Numbered from the stretch's first letter, positions 33,437 to 45,754 are shown. The stretch: 64,000 nucleotides of DNA from Lasiosphaeria ovina (GCA_033439765.1 JAULSN010000003.1:186001-250000); one strand, 5' to 3'. Notes: generated by a model not told the origin, from the sequence alone. A program made the numbers and translations.

Positions 33437-34051
33437 TTTTGCTTGTTTATGAAGGTTTGATCGATTCCACCTTCTATCAAGACCAGCGACTTGGATTGCA
33501 CCGTTTTCCATGATGTCTTCTTCCGATTGTGATTTAAAGTGTGGTTGTGATTCCCGAAATCCTGTTGCAGGTTTTATCTGCATCGCGCCTCCTTGCACGC
33601 CGCACACGTAGCATTACCGCTGCGCGAAACCGAGTATCAAAATTCGGCTTGGATACTTTCCTGAAATTGATTAGGTAGCCTTGTATGAACATATTTATCC
33701 CACAGTTCCATCTCTAGGCAGAAGATTGCTAAATAGATCTGGTAATATAATAGGTATGTAATTTCTGCCTTGAATCGGGTTTCGTTCAACAATATCAATG
33801 AACACAGATGACATGTTTCCCTTTATTCCATTTACCACTCTTTCAAAAGAATCAAGTTCCCATTATTCCTCAACTCCAAACCGGTAGGTTCTTTTGGAAA
33901 CTGCGCCAGGCAGTTGCCCAATCGTCTGCGCCAGGCAGGTGTGTTGTTAACAGAATGGCTGCACCAGGCAGCAAGTTCCGGTATCAATACAATGAATCCA
34001 TCGCAATCCCAAAATCTCAGCTCAGTGTAAACAGATGTCTTCCCCTTTGGT
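33437..34051. other. Intergenic, no gene seen
   Basis: About 0.6 kb between the tRNA and the kinase-like gene. Contains a repeated GCGCCAGGCAG word near 33903 and 33929; otherwise nothing recognised. Confidence 0.55.
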
Positions 34052-35451
34052 CTACCGCCCGCCCGAGCTTCTGCGAGGCGGAAGAATCGTGCCATTCACC
34101 AACCGCCGCCGGCCGTCAGGAAGCAGGACCTCGCCGGTGGCAAGCAGGATCTCGCCCTGAGCAAGCGACCGCGCGGCCGAGCTCGACGGGCGCTGCCAGT
34201 CGATGTGAGCCTCGCTGTTCCTGGCCAGCGCGCTGCGGGTGCGCACCGCCAGGTGGTCGGACTTGGGCATGGCCTGCCACACCAGCTGCTGGGGCACGCG
34301 CTTAACGGTAGCGGGGGCGTCTGCGCGGCCGCTGGCCCACTTGCTGAGCAACTCCTTGTACTTGGCGACGTCCTCGTCGAGGGTCACGGCGTGGTGCTTC
34401 TCCCACTTCAGCGCCAGCACGTTATTGACGCCGATGTCGGCGATCATATCGTCGTCGGCGTGCGTCTGGAGGTCCTGCGTGACGACCTGGTACGCGCAGA
34501 TGGCCGCGCACGTTGTGTCGCGGTCGAACGGGTCGTACTCGTAGTCGCCGTCGGCGTCTCGCTCCTCCTCATCGAGCCGTCTGGCCAGGTTGAAGTCGAA
34601 GATCTTGAGCTGGTCCGTGTCCGGGTCGATCAGCAGGTTGCGCGCGAACAGGTCGTTGTGGAGGATGCCGTGGGTGCGATTGAGCCAGTCAATGGCCTGC
34701 AAAAGAGTTAGCGTTGGTGTCCGGGGCAACTACCTAGTTAGAGTCTCAGTGGGGAAGGCAAACCAACTTCCAGCAGCTGTTTCAAGTGCGCAAGCGTGAA
34801 CCGGCGGCGACCGGTCGCCGGTAGCGTGTCCAGGGTACCACCTCCCACGTAAAGGGTGGTAAAGCCGACGACGATCTCTTTTTTGTCAACAACATCAGTG
34901 ACGAGGTGGTCGAAAGTTATGATGTTTGGATGTCTCGGGATCATCATGACACAGTGAATCTCGTCCCACATAACTCCGGCATTGCCTTCGTTGGTGTAAT
35001 ATTTGAAGACGACGCGGACGTCGCACGCAGTTGACCGGCCGGACCCGGACGCCAGCTTATAGCTGGTGAGGTCTGTTTGTTTTCCCAGCCGGTCAAGTTC
35101 GGCGAGTTGCCAGCGGCCGATTCTTCGCACGCTTTCGAGGAACTTGGACGCAGAGGGATAGAGGGGAATAATGGTTTGGTCTTTGTCAATGTCGTTGGAC
35201 TGGCTCTCGAGTGCGCCATTCTTTGCGACCTTGATCCAAATGGTGTCAGGTCGGAGCTGGTGTTCTTTCGTCAGCTTTGCCAGGGCCTCAATGTGCCACT
35301 TTATTTCGTGATAATCTCTTGTTTCGACCGTGACGGTGCGCCGCTCGTCCCAGTCTTGCACGTTGCGGTAGAAGTAGCCCCTAGTTTCGGAGCCGCCTCC
35401 AAGGAAGGCGTAGAAGCGGTCATCCGGTTTGCAGTTCTCGAAGAAGCCCAT
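34052..35451 (-). CDS. Protein-kinase-like protein with altered DFG motif
   Basis: Two exons, 35451-34768 and 34696-34052, 442 aa. The 71-nt intron (donor GTTGGT, branch GCTAAC, acceptor TGCAG) joins LKQLLE to AIDWLNRTHG. An N-terminal domain of about 125 residues without recognised homology precedes a kinase fold. A degenerate Gly loop (ASGSGRS) and the probable ATP-binding K150 (VVFKYY) are visible. The catalytic loop is H241-N242-D243 (HNDLFARN), with N248. The metal-binding motif is D262-F-N, where the usual Gly is Asn. The C-lobe is short and the C-terminus is Arg-rich. All catalytic acids are kept, so activity is possible. Expanded, poorly studied kinase-like families of this type are common in fungal accessory regions. 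Confidence 0.82.
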
Positions 35452-35530
35452 GGTGGCTGGTGTTAGTCCCGAGATGTGAGGATGTGGTGAGCTGCTAGAA
35501 AAGCTGAAATGCGGAAAATACCCGGTTCTA

Positions 35531-35538
35531 ATTATATA
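35531..35538 (-). promoter_or_regulatory. TATA box of the kinase-like gene
   Basis: TATATAAT on the minus strand about 80 bp before the ATG at 35451. Confidence 0.45.
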
Positions 35539-37389
35539 GAAGGAGGGCAAGTCCAATGGAAAGTCGGCCAGGCCCGACTTTATGACCGAGGTCGAACAAA
35601 AGATCTGGTTGTTGTCACTGCCCTTGAACCCGTGGATAATTCGTCGAGGTTCATGAACTGGAGGTTGTTGTTGCAATAACGGGCCGCTTAATTTAATATG
35701 TCTTCCATTAATCTTACCCGAAAGTAGTTGGTCCGGGTTGTCCAGCACCCTCTCTTCGTAAAGTCCATGTGGGCTGGGTAAGCATGTGCCCTAAACAACA
35801 CGATCGGGGTCTTCTTTAAAAATCTATGTCACAAAAGATTCAAATGGATGGCAGGACCTGGGATTTGGCTTTGACAAGGGGGGTTGGTATAAGCACACCC
35901 AGCCCCTGAATAATTGCTAATTCGGTTCTCCGAAGCCCTCGCAACAGGGCTTACGGCCACTCAATTTGGGTATAAAATTGAGCTTAGAAGACCCAACGGT
36001 ACTCTGTGCCGCAGATTCCGTAAGCATTTCTAGTGAGAAACGGTCATCGGTACTACCAACCATTCGGGGGCTGAGAGGTGTATGTACATACAGGTAAGGT
36101 ACACTACGTCACTACGTTTGGTGCCTGCCAGCCCAATTACCTGACGAAGGTACACATACATGGGTTCCTCCCTACTTGTTTGGTGCCTGCCTGGCCTTAC
36201 TAAGGTACGGCCTCTGTTTCAAATTTCCTTGTTCCTTGTCGTGATCACTGTCTGCCTAAGTAAGAGAGTTTGAGTAAGGGGCACCTACACACTTTCATTC
36301 GTTTTGCCTGCTAGTTCAACCCCCAATCGAACGAAATTATGCGGTAACACTCAGCAAACCCACCGCTGTCGGGTGCCTCGAGTTGACAAGCCCATGGCCC
36401 ACTAAATGCCTCTTATCGGCTCAATCATCAAAGTTGAAGCCCCGTGACGGCTGTTTTATTCTGGCGCTGCAACGTGCCCTAGGCAAGCAGTCGTAAGCTT
36501 GCAATCAGTCACCACCGCCCCCCTCCGGCCACCGCCGTAGCGGCGCCTTGGTAATTATACGAGAAGCTTCTGCAAGATGAGTCCTCTCTACATCTAGACT
36601 TTCAAAAAAAATCTTTTACGCGCCGTCGGTGACTTCAGTCTCTTCGGGTCTCTCCGCAGCCTTCACTGGGTTGCCTAATGTGCCCTACACCACATGTTGG
36701 TTTATGGTTCTGGTGTGTTGGTTCCAGTTTCACTGACACGCCTCAACCTTAGATTCCTCGTCAAGAAACGTCATCATCCGTAACAGATGCCTGAGGTAAT
36801 GATAATAAGATGACGCCAAGGAAGCCGTTTCACTGCGACGTCCCCCAGTCATATTCACACTTGCCCCTGTTCTTGACCGCTCTAAATGGCGTGAGAATAA
36901 TGACCGTCATCCTGCCAACGCAATACAGTCCATGTCAAGCATCCTTGTCGACGCCATTCGGGTATGCCTCCGGCCTCGTACTGTCTGTCATGGGAGTCAA
37001 GGCTGAGGGCCGCGTCGTTCGAGACGGCCAACAGCTGATTCGTATACTCGTGTGTTGAAACATCATAGTCTTCACCCAAACAGAGACCAAAAGACAGGCT
37101 GTGGATACAGGCTGTGGATTGCATGGATTGCACCGCCTGTTACATAGTTCCAACAAAGATTCTGATAACAGCGGCGCGCAAACATGAAAATGTACGCAAC
37201 GAGAGATATAAATGGAGACTCGATATCGTTCTCATCTTCTTCTGCTCATGATATATCCAGCAGATATTCCAGTCATCTCCAGACCAGCAGGTTCTTTCTG
37301 GCACTCTTCCTCTTTACCTTTCATTGCACCATACGCAGCAAATCCCGCGTATTTCAAAACCTATCTTCATTTCCATCCCCTCAGGCATC
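35539..37389. other. Intergenic, 1.85 kb, no gene seen
   Basis: Divergent spacer between the kinase-like gene and the poly-Ala protein gene. Contains the repeated phrase GTTTGGTGCCTGCC (near 36117 and 36178) and a TATAAAT at 37207-37213, about 180 bp before the ATG at 37390. Short frames at 36810-37058 lack support. Confidence 0.55.
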
Positions 37390-38520
37390 ATGGCAGACCC
37401 GTCGCGAGAGTCGTCAGAAGAACTGGAGGCTCACACTGGGTCGGAGGCGGTGCTGCATGCGTGGATCGATCAGAGATTCAGCACTGTCGCAACTCGCCTG
37501 GCAGCTGGCGAGGCCCGCGACTCCATATACACCATCGTACCACCGCCCATCATACCTCCGGCCACCGTCGCGGACCCCGTGATAGGATACAACTGCCTGG
37601 CGCACGCAGTGGAGGTCACCAACAAGCCATTTAGATGGCACACTTGGGGGGATATCGACCAGGGCTGTAAGCTGTCACCGACTTTTTCGAGGTCGGATAC
37701 TGAATTCTGACCTGATTCGGCTGCGTGGAATAGATGCCAACTTGGGATACTTGGTTCCCTCGCCCGAGGCGCATACGGCAACCCCTCTTGCGGCCGGAGA
37801 TGTCGAGGTAGGCCATTTATTGGCCCATCTCAGCACAACACCCACCCGCCCTCTCCTCATCATTACCCCCTGCATGACTCCGAGACTGACAGGAGCTGCA
37901 GGTCTATTCCAAGCCCCAACATGGGCCCCTCCACGCCCACCGCGTCATCACGGTAGACGCCGCCGACATCAACAACAGCAGCTGCCACTCCAAAATGGGA
38001 CAAGACCCCATCATCCAGCACAAGCGACAGCTTCTCAACTGCTCGCGGCCAGGCCATCCGCCCGGCGAGATGCCCTACTTTGGCCGGATCGTGTCGCTTT
38101 ACCGTTACCACGACAGGAGCGCGAGAGAAAGTAAAGTCGCCTATTTATTGCCTGCCGGTGACCCCTTCTAACTTGAAATGACCGCTAATTTGACCACCCA
38201 TCCAACCCAGCCATCGTGAATATGTCCAAAACCCGCGTCATGCGTCGTGACGCTGTGTACACGCGCTCAGGCAATCCCCTGCTGAGAAACCTGGCCGAGC
38301 GCACCGAGTCGGGGCGGGCGCACCGGAGGAAGCCGTACGCGAAGCCCGCCAAAAAGGGCGGGGCTGCCGTCGACAACCACGGCCACGGCCACGACCTCGA
38401 AAACGCACTGCGGCCGCACGACACCAACCAACAGGCCCCCGTAGCGAGCGCCAAGGGGGTCGTCGTCGTTCCGGCTGCTGCGGCCAAGGCCAAGGATGCG
38501 GGGGCTGTTGCTGCTACCGG

Positions 38521-38577
<57 letters not shown>

Positions 38578-38716
38578 GGCCACGGCCAAGGCCAAGACCG
38601 TGGCCGTTGCCGCCCCTCTACCCGACGACGACGCCGCCAAGGTCAAGGCCGCGCCCGCGGCTGCGGTTGTTGCTGCCAAGGCCAAGGAGACCCTGCCCCC
38701 TTCGACCAGGAAATGA
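37390..38716 (+). CDS. Hypothetical protein with poly-Ala tract and Ala/Lys-rich tail
   Basis: Four exons: 37390-37666, 37734-37807, 37902-38130 and 38211-38716, giving 361 aa. Donors are GTAAGC, GTAGGC and GTAAAG; acceptors are ATAG, GCAG and CCAG. The N-terminal ~230 residues form an unrecognised domain (for example IGYNCLAHAVEVTNKPFRWH, HRVITVDAADIN, FGRIVSLYRYHDR). Lys/Arg-rich and NHGHGHD segments follow, then a run of Ala encoded by 17 CTG/GCT repeats (38523-38573), then AKAK/KVKA repeats like a histone-H1 tail. A nucleic-acid or chromatin contact by the basic tail is a guess. The family was not recognised. Confidence 0.75.
38523..38573 (+). repeat. (CTG)17 trinucleotide repeat inside a coding exon
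   Basis: A perfect 51-bp CTG tract read as GCT (Ala) codons in the hypothetical protein. Confidence 0.95.
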
Positions 38717-39444
38717 GGGTTTCCGTGAGTGGGCTGCCGCGGGCTGGTGAATTGGCGATGGGGATGGAGGGGGGAAGCGTGCGTGCCGGCCATGCACCGC
38801 TAATTAGTACTGGTACTTGCGTGCTGGTCACGTTAACTTGAAGTCGGAGTTGATCCATCCTGGCGGGTTGTGGAAAGGATAGGTACTCTAGGTTCCGCTG
38901 GGCGGACTGGGCGCAGAGCTGGGTCTCATGTAGCAACCTACTTGAAACTTTCCATTTTCTTGCAGCTCTTCTCTCGTGCCGTAGTTTTCTGCCTTCACCT
39001 CTGATCAGTCTTTGATCTGAGAGTCGACTGTAGCGTGATGAATTTTTCAGATATAAATAAGAGAAAGTCTATTCGAACTTTTTAGACGCCTTACCACACT
39101 ACTGAAATTTCGCCCTTTGATCACCTTTTTATAGACAATCTTGGAAGTGCCGTTCTCAATCAGCATTAGCCAACCTCCGAGGCACCGAGATGTCAATGTA
39201 GGCCTCACTGCGCGAGCGTGAGAGGGGCATGACCAATGAGGAAGCTATCGTGGTCCGTCTGGCAGATTATTGGCCGGAAGTACCCTCAGACGACGGCTGC
39301 CTTGTGCGACCAGAAAGCGGGGAACACTCAAAATTGGTTCGGTTCCCCGGACATTTATCAAGCGCTGCAACCCTTTTTGCGGTTCTTGGAGCTTCCCGTT
39401 GAGCAACTGCACCGACGCTAATTACAGACTCCTAATTAGGCACC
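38717..39444. other. Intergenic, no gene seen
   Basis: 0.7 kb between two same-strand genes; carries the promoter of the deaminase-MYND gene. Nothing else recognised. Confidence 0.55.
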
Positions 39445-42311
39445 ATGAGCATCTCATTCAGCTGGGCGCAGAGCGGACTCAACAAGTCCAGGTTTGAAGC
39501 GTACACAAAGCTCCTGAGACTGCGAAATGGCGGCCAGGTCGAGGAATCGTCCGATTTCTCCGAGCGGCCCGACGATGACATCGAGCTCGCAGATCCGAGC
39601 GACGGCACCGAATCTGTCAGAGTGCGCAACCTTTCGCACGTGGACAACAGCAGGCTGAAGAGGACTTTCCTGGACAGACTGTCTGAGCTCGTGGCGAATT
39701 CCAAAGGCGGCCACCATGTCTCGGCGGCCTTGATGGTCGAGTGGCCCGATCGCGTCGACGTTCTTGTTGCGAGGAATAGCGGCTTCAAGCCCGACGATCC
39801 GAGCGTCCGGATGCTGGAGAGGCTGTCATCAGAACTGAGGGAAATCTCGAGGATAGGTCTTGCAGGTCAGTTAGAGAGATTCGCTCCACCAGAATGATAG
39901 GCTAAGCTGATTTGCGATATGAAATAGACTCTAAAGCTTCTGCTGTAGCCGAAAATCTGTGGACTTCTCTAGTGGAGTGGTACAAACCCCGGTTGATGGA
40001 CTACATTGTACAGGCCAAGCTCGCTTTGAAGAAGTGCAACCTCGATGGTCTCACCGGCGACTCTTCGACATCGCAAATCAAAGGCCCTCAAGTCCAGGCC
40101 TCTCCTCTCCCATCCAAGCTCAAGGAACTCTACGATGCTCTGAACAACACGCCCCTGCTGTCGACAAAGACTGGGCTCGAAGAAGTGATACTCCTCGCGT
40201 ATCATATTTGCTACCTCCACCCCGAGAGCGAGTTTGAGCAAATAAAAGACAAGTCAGGAATCAGATCGGCCAGGAATGCGCTCGGGTTTCTGGGCCGTTT
40301 TCAGTCTTGCTTCAACACTTTGATCAACGCTACGGAAAGGCTCTCCAACTTCGAAGGCCTCCGCATTGTCCCAGTTACGATTCAGCCCAACAGGCCACAG
40401 AGCAAAGCTCCCGACGCCAAGTGGTCAGCTGTCGAGACATTCGCCTCTCTGACCCTCAGACTTGACGATCAGTCCGCGGAAAAAGTCATCGGATCCGGGA
40501 ACACGAAAAGCAAGGACACATGGACAAAGGGGAAGCTTCTGCAGAAATTCGACAAGCTCAAGTCATCAGTCTCCGAGGTGCACGCCGAAGTTCAGCTCGT
40601 TCTGGGCCTCGCCCAGCACAGCCACGTCGGCGGTGCCGTGTTACGCTACATTGGGTGCAGCAAGCGGAGTTGTTTTCTGTGCTCCAAGTTTGTCCGCGGC
40701 TACGGATCGTTCACAACTCGGGGATCCCATGGCAAGCTTTACAACCTCTGGTCTGTGCCCGAGGTGTCGGTCATTTCAGACGCGGAAGCTGCGCAGCTGG
40801 CTGCCGCTGTCAGCGCCACCGAGAAAGCAATGCGGAATCTCATCCTGAACAAGAAGAAAGACCATCTGGCCCACGTCGCTGAATCCACTGTTGGCGGCTC
40901 CTCGGTCGCAACTGCAGTCCGGCAGTTTGGCAACCAGCACTTGATGGACCTCGTCTCCCGGCACCTCGAATCCCAGCGTGAAGCTGCCATGGCGCGAAGC
41001 ACAACCACCGACAACACAGAGACCCATCTCGACGATATCAGAGAGGAACCGCCAGAGTCTGACTTTGGGCGCCAAGACGACGGTGCAGTCCCAGATCCAA
41101 ATCAAGAGTCGACGGCTGGAGAATGTGAAATCTGCGAAACCGAAACGGCTCGCCGCTGCTCCTTCTGCAGCCGAGGCTGGTTCTGCAGCGCCAATTGCCA
41201 GGAAAGGATGTCCATGTACCACCTCGCCAAGTGCTCGGCGCGGTCGCTGACGACAGCCGACATCCTCTGCCGCGACGCCATCGCCGACGAGATGCCTTCG
41301 GACCCGCAGACGCGCGACGACTTTGGCTTCTCGCGGTGCCGCACGCGGCACGAGGAGTCGCACCTGCTGGGCATGTACCGGGGGATGGTGGCGCTGTCCG
41401 ACGACGTGCACGCCAACGAAGTTCACGAGTGGCGAGTCAAGGGCATCCTCGCCGACAAGATCGACGAGTTCTACCTCAAAATCCCCGAGCGCCACCGCGG
41501 GTCCTACTACCCGTGGTTCGCGCGCAACAAGCACCTGCTCGACCCGGCCGTCCCGCCCATCGACACCGCCGGCAAGGACAACCCGCTGCTCCGCGCCATC
41601 GAGCTGGCGAAGCCCTATCTCGACGCGGCCGACCGGGACAAGGACTTCCGCGAGCTCGAGCCGCCGGCGAAGCGATACTGCTTCGTCTTCTTCGCCATGG
41701 CGCTCGAGTCGTCGCGGCCCAACCCGGGCTGGGAGGAGCTCGACATGTGGTACGACTTTGGCTTCGCGACGTGCGCCGACGAGTACGACGAGGGCGGCCT
41801 GGGCTCGCTCTACAACCGGCTGCTCGGGGGCAACAAGTACTTTGAAGACTACAATCGCAGCCTGGGGGTCGCGCCGGACCGCAGGATGCCCAGCCAGCAG
41901 CCCTGCCCGTTCTCCGACTTCTGGCGTGCGTGGGAGGCGCGCAGCCTCCCGCGGCTCTTTGACAGGTACGGCTTGGGTGGGAGCGCCCATCTGCGGCACT
42001 TCCTCTCGTTCCCGGCCGGCAAGCCGCGGCCGTCGGTGTGGCGGCTGCGGCACATGCTTGCCCTGGACGACAACACCCCGCTGGGCGGCTTCCCCGAGAT
42101 TGAGGCGGCAGCGCGAGAGTACGGCTTCACGCCAGCCTTGGATGCGCGGACCAAGATTGAGCTATTGCAGTTCTACAGGAAGTTAATAAACCGGGGAGAC
42201 GCGCTAGAGATCCATTCGGCGAGGGCCAGAGGCAATTTGCTAGAGTATGCTAGGAAATGCCTACCGGACATTGACGGGAGAGTGAGGGAAGTGCTGAAGC
42301 GCCTTCGATGA
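39445..42311 (+). CDS. OTT_1508-like nucleic-acid deaminase fused to a MYND zinc finger
   Basis: Two exons, 39445-39865 and 39928-42311, 934 aa. The 62-nt intron (GTCAGT donor, AATAG acceptor) joins IGLA to DSKASAV. A helical region fills residues 1-340. A cytidine-deaminase-fold zinc site follows: H359-A-E361 (EVHAEVQLVLG) with C389-x2-C392 (GCSKRSCFLC). A MYND finger lies at about 540-576 in C-x2-C-x7-C-x2-C-x5-C-x3-C-x7-H-x3-C spacing. A C-terminal domain of about 350 residues is unrecognised (GSYYPWFARNKHLLDP, WYDFGFATCADEYDEGG). Deaminases of this class are fungal expansions related to bacterial polymorphic toxin deaminases. The target (RNA, DNA or nucleotide) is unknown. The ATG is in a CACCATGA context. 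Confidence 0.87.
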
Positions 42312-42492
42312 AGAATTGCCTTACCTAGGTATTTATTTAGGGGCAGGCCCATTAGGACAGTATTAAGATTATAAATGAAGATACGCCTGATATTCTTATT
42401 AAGGCCTCATGGAGAAGTTCGGAGTCCTAATAGAGAAACCTAAAGGCCTCATCTAGAATGCTCTAGGCCTAGTATTGCTCGTTAAATCCGCA
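42312..42492. other. AT-rich 3' flank
   Basis: AT-rich sequence after the deaminase-MYND stop codon, with repeated AAGGCCTCAT words; no gene. Confidence 0.5.
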
Positions 42493-43000
42493 TTATATGG
42501 GCGCTGGTTCCTCTGGTCTTACGACTTTATATGAAATTGAGTATGTGGCCTTATGCGATTCCTGGAGGGCCGCGATGCCATCTCCAAACCATACCGTCTT
42601 CCAAAACCGCTCAAGGTATGGCGATAGCATACTTTGCTGAGCGCCGCAGTGGATGGCCTCTGGCCACGTCTGGTGGATGCCGTCGTGGATTGACGAAAAT
42701 CCCTCACCATACGTCGGCAGTGCCTCCTCCTCTAAGGCGTTGGCGTATGTCGTTCCATTCTTGCTCTCGACCACGACGTATAACGTAGCTCGCTTGTCCT
42801 TGTGCTGACGAAAATCAGGCTGGAACTAAAAAAGCACTACCCCACAGTGCTAGTAGACTAGTTGCCGCAAGTCCAGGGCCCCTCTAACTTCGAGTTGGTC
42901 GTGACAGCCCCGCTAAGAACCGGCTTTAGGACTTCGCCTTTGAAGGCAGCCCGCAGAAAACAGCGTAGCTGTCTATAAGACAGGGAGGTATCATACTTCT
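42493..43000 (-). pseudogene. Degenerate gene relic with ExK motif
   Basis: The 3' part is open and protein-like down to the TAA at 42493 (LYVVVESKNGTTYANALEEE, then SPYLERFWKTVWFGDG). Going upstream, the same frame meets two TAG stops near 42831 and 42858, both explainable as CAG-to-TAG. A second frame (RQLRCFLRAAFKGEVLKPVL) carries the preceding part, so at least one frameshift or a lost intron is needed. VVVESK resembles the E-x-K of PD-(D/E)xK nuclease folds, but this is weak. The family was not recognised. Confidence 0.35.
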
Positions 43001-43959
43001 AGGACAGTTTGATTTGGGTTGACTGACCCATGCAGCCGTTCCGTACAAACTATGTCAACGTGGATATGTGCTGGGGGCCAACGTCTCTCCCTGTGATATT
43101 TGCTAGGTTCTCCATGTGGCCAGCGAGAGTGACTGGCCCAAGCCTCAAGGATTGTCGCTCCCTCGAGCTCTACCCAGATAACTGGACCACTTCTCGATAA
43201 AACCTTTAGGCCGAGCCGTAAGGATTGAGGCCTTCGAGATCTTTGAAAGCCGCCACGCTGACAAACATTCAGGGATTGGATTGCATTATAAGATCTCTCA
43301 TGAATTGGTAGCATGGTGCGTTTGAGAAGACAACGGAAAGACCAGAGTCATTTTTGTCGCTCTCGCGCCAAGAACCTGACAGCTCTCAAACCGGGTTACT
43401 AGCCCTCTTCAAAACAACACTGGACCTCAATTTTCGTATTTTGAGATGTTGGCTCGCTGACCTGTAGTGCGTTCCGACATTACCATTCGGGATTATTTGC
43501 CTAAACTGTGACACATTGCCCCCTGCTGTCGCTGAGAGGCTCAAAATTGCCAAGGTGCTGATCGTGACTCTTTCTATCATCAGCAGCAGGGCCAGAGTCA
43601 GCGCCCAGATGTCAGCGCCCGGGCGCCTGAGCCTGGAAGCCGGAAAGGGCTGCACATCCAGTGCATAGGTAAAGCTGGAAGTAATAAAGCGCGGGTAAAG
43701 CTCCGAAGGGCACACAAAGTAAATGTTTAGCATCTGATGTTAATATATTTTGAAGCTTGTCAGTGCGGGATCGAATTAGTACGACCCGAGTGCCTCTCTG
43801 GCTCTGCGATGCGATGAACACGGACCGACGGGAGCTCGGGAGTTGACGCGAACAAAGGTGGAGACTGGAGAGGACCCTGGACTGCATGGCGCAGTGACCA
43901 ACAAGGTCGAGAGTTTCAGGGTTCACGCGCTACAGTCTATCGGGCCTAGTCAAGATCCC
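43001..43959. other. Intergenic, no gene seen
   Basis: Several 80-115-codon open frames on the minus strand lack domain content or splice support. A C-run lies near 43960. Confidence 0.5.
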
Positions 43960-44323
43960 CCACCCCCCCGGGTCTCCATTGGTGGGAGAGGAACGCGCAA
44001 ACCTTGTGACGGCGGTGACAAGCCATTTATTTACGCGATTAAGTGCCTCGAGATTGAGGACCGCGCGTCTGGTACGCTAGGTCGCATTTGCTGATCGGGC
44101 GGAACTTGAGCCCGAGCGGTTTGATGCCCTTTTCGTCGTCCACTCCTGTGGGCCCTGGGACTGCCCCGACGTCTCGGGAACCCAGGTAATGACGCGAGAT
44201 TTTGCTAAATACGCCTTCCCCACGCGGAAAGGCCTGGACCAGGAGCCCATCGGCTATGACGGCACCCTGCGTCTGCACCTCGACGTCATCTGTCCCGTGC
44301 CAAGCAGTTGCGCCTTGGGATAA
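43960..44323 (+). pseudogene. Possible frameshifted gene relic
   Basis: One frame (DKPFIYAIKCLEIEDRASGTL) stops near 44094. The next frame continues at once with FDALFVVHSCGPWDCPDVSG and RLHLDVICPVPSSC before a TAA at 44321. A one-base frameshift would join them. No family recognised; this may be chance. Confidence 0.22.
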
Positions 44324-45754
44324 ATGGGCCTAGCCCCGTTTTTTGCTCCTGTAGCGCATGTGAATTTGGGAGAAATCCGACCCCTTTTCTTGCCTGGTCC
44401 GTAAGACAGCAAGACCAGACGGAAGGAGCGAGATGAGAAGGAATCTGCTTCTCTCGGCGAACCCCATCTGGTAGGGTGGAAAAAGGGTCCTGTTGGAGGG
44501 AGGCAGGCATCGTTCCTCATTGGTCGTCGGTGGGTGATCGGCAGGATCGGCAAGTGGGCCAGGGCTCGGCGACCTCACGAGGTGCTTCCAGCCCGCGGGA
44601 GACTCGTAGAAAACTGGAGGACCTTGGCGATAGCGAAGCAATTTGCGGGAGCGTTGTGGGTGGTTGCGTTGCCTCGCTCGTGTGCGAGGGGTCCAACATA
44701 CAGACACATTCATACTCCGTACACTACCGGTGTTTTGTTGTTCCTGCTGCGCATACCATCCCATTTTCCCCAAGCAGGTAGGAAGCGATGCGCACCTCTG
44801 CTGCGACGCTGCGCTGTAGGGAGAGCTGCCTGCTGAGACCTCAAATCGGCCCTCGAGCCAGTTGGTGTAGACTGGGTGTGGGAGGCTTGTATTTCGATTA
44901 GTCTAGACCCGAGATCTCGGACACCGCAAAGCACGAACGTTGCCTTCCTCGGTGAATCAGACTTCCAGTCACCGCAAATGATGCCCCACAATTTTGCCCT
45001 ACACAGTACGCCGGGTTTGTGATAAACTCTCCGGTAATTCCTCGCAAACTATCGAGGCAAGAGCCGGCAAACAGACCTCGCCAGCTCGAGGAATCCGAGA
45101 CCCTTGGTCAAGTGAAGAAAAGCTGAGGTGCCATCAACCAGCGTGGGACCAGCCGCAGAGGCTAAAACTGCAGTCTCTCTGCACAGTGCAATAAATTTGG
45201 CTTGGCACGCACACCATTGCCTTGGGCAGTATCAAGCGACCTGGCGGGAGTTGTGGTTATGTAGGCAGTTTCCGCGATATTTAATTTTTTTTCCGAACCC
45301 CGGCAACGCGACGGCTGCACATAGATAAGCACAAATCGCCTGCACTCCATACCGAAACTGCAGACGTACGCGGCCGGTACTGTGTAAGGTGGCCCTTCTT
45401 CCCCGGCGGTCGGTCCAGATCCCTGCCTACAGTGCCTCGTGTGTCACAAACGTAGGTTACCTAAGGTAATCCGCGGTACGGACTGGAAGCGGGCCCAGGG
45501 TCGCAGCGGTGGCAGCTGCTAACGTGCCTCACAGTGCCGCGCGCAGGTTCGGGTCATCCGCCCGCGGGGTCTTAGCGCGGTCCCGTCAGCAATCGAGACC
45601 CGCCCACAAATTTCAGGTGTCCCTCGCGACCTCACCTCCACTGCTGCCTGTCTTTTTCGTCGTCGACCTAACCCGCCACCCCACACCGCGTCTCACCAAA
45701 CTCACCCGACCTGCTCTTTGCCGATGATACGATCTTCTTGAACAAGCGAACAAA
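44324..45754. other. Intergenic, promoter side of Prp24
   Basis: 1.4 kb without a supported gene. The last 250 bp are pyrimidine-rich and lead into the Prp24 start. Confidence 0.55.

Noticed and set aside
44330..44773. A 147-codon open frame on the minus strand upstream of Prp24.
   Set aside because: Begins at TTG, biased composition, no domain; likely chance.
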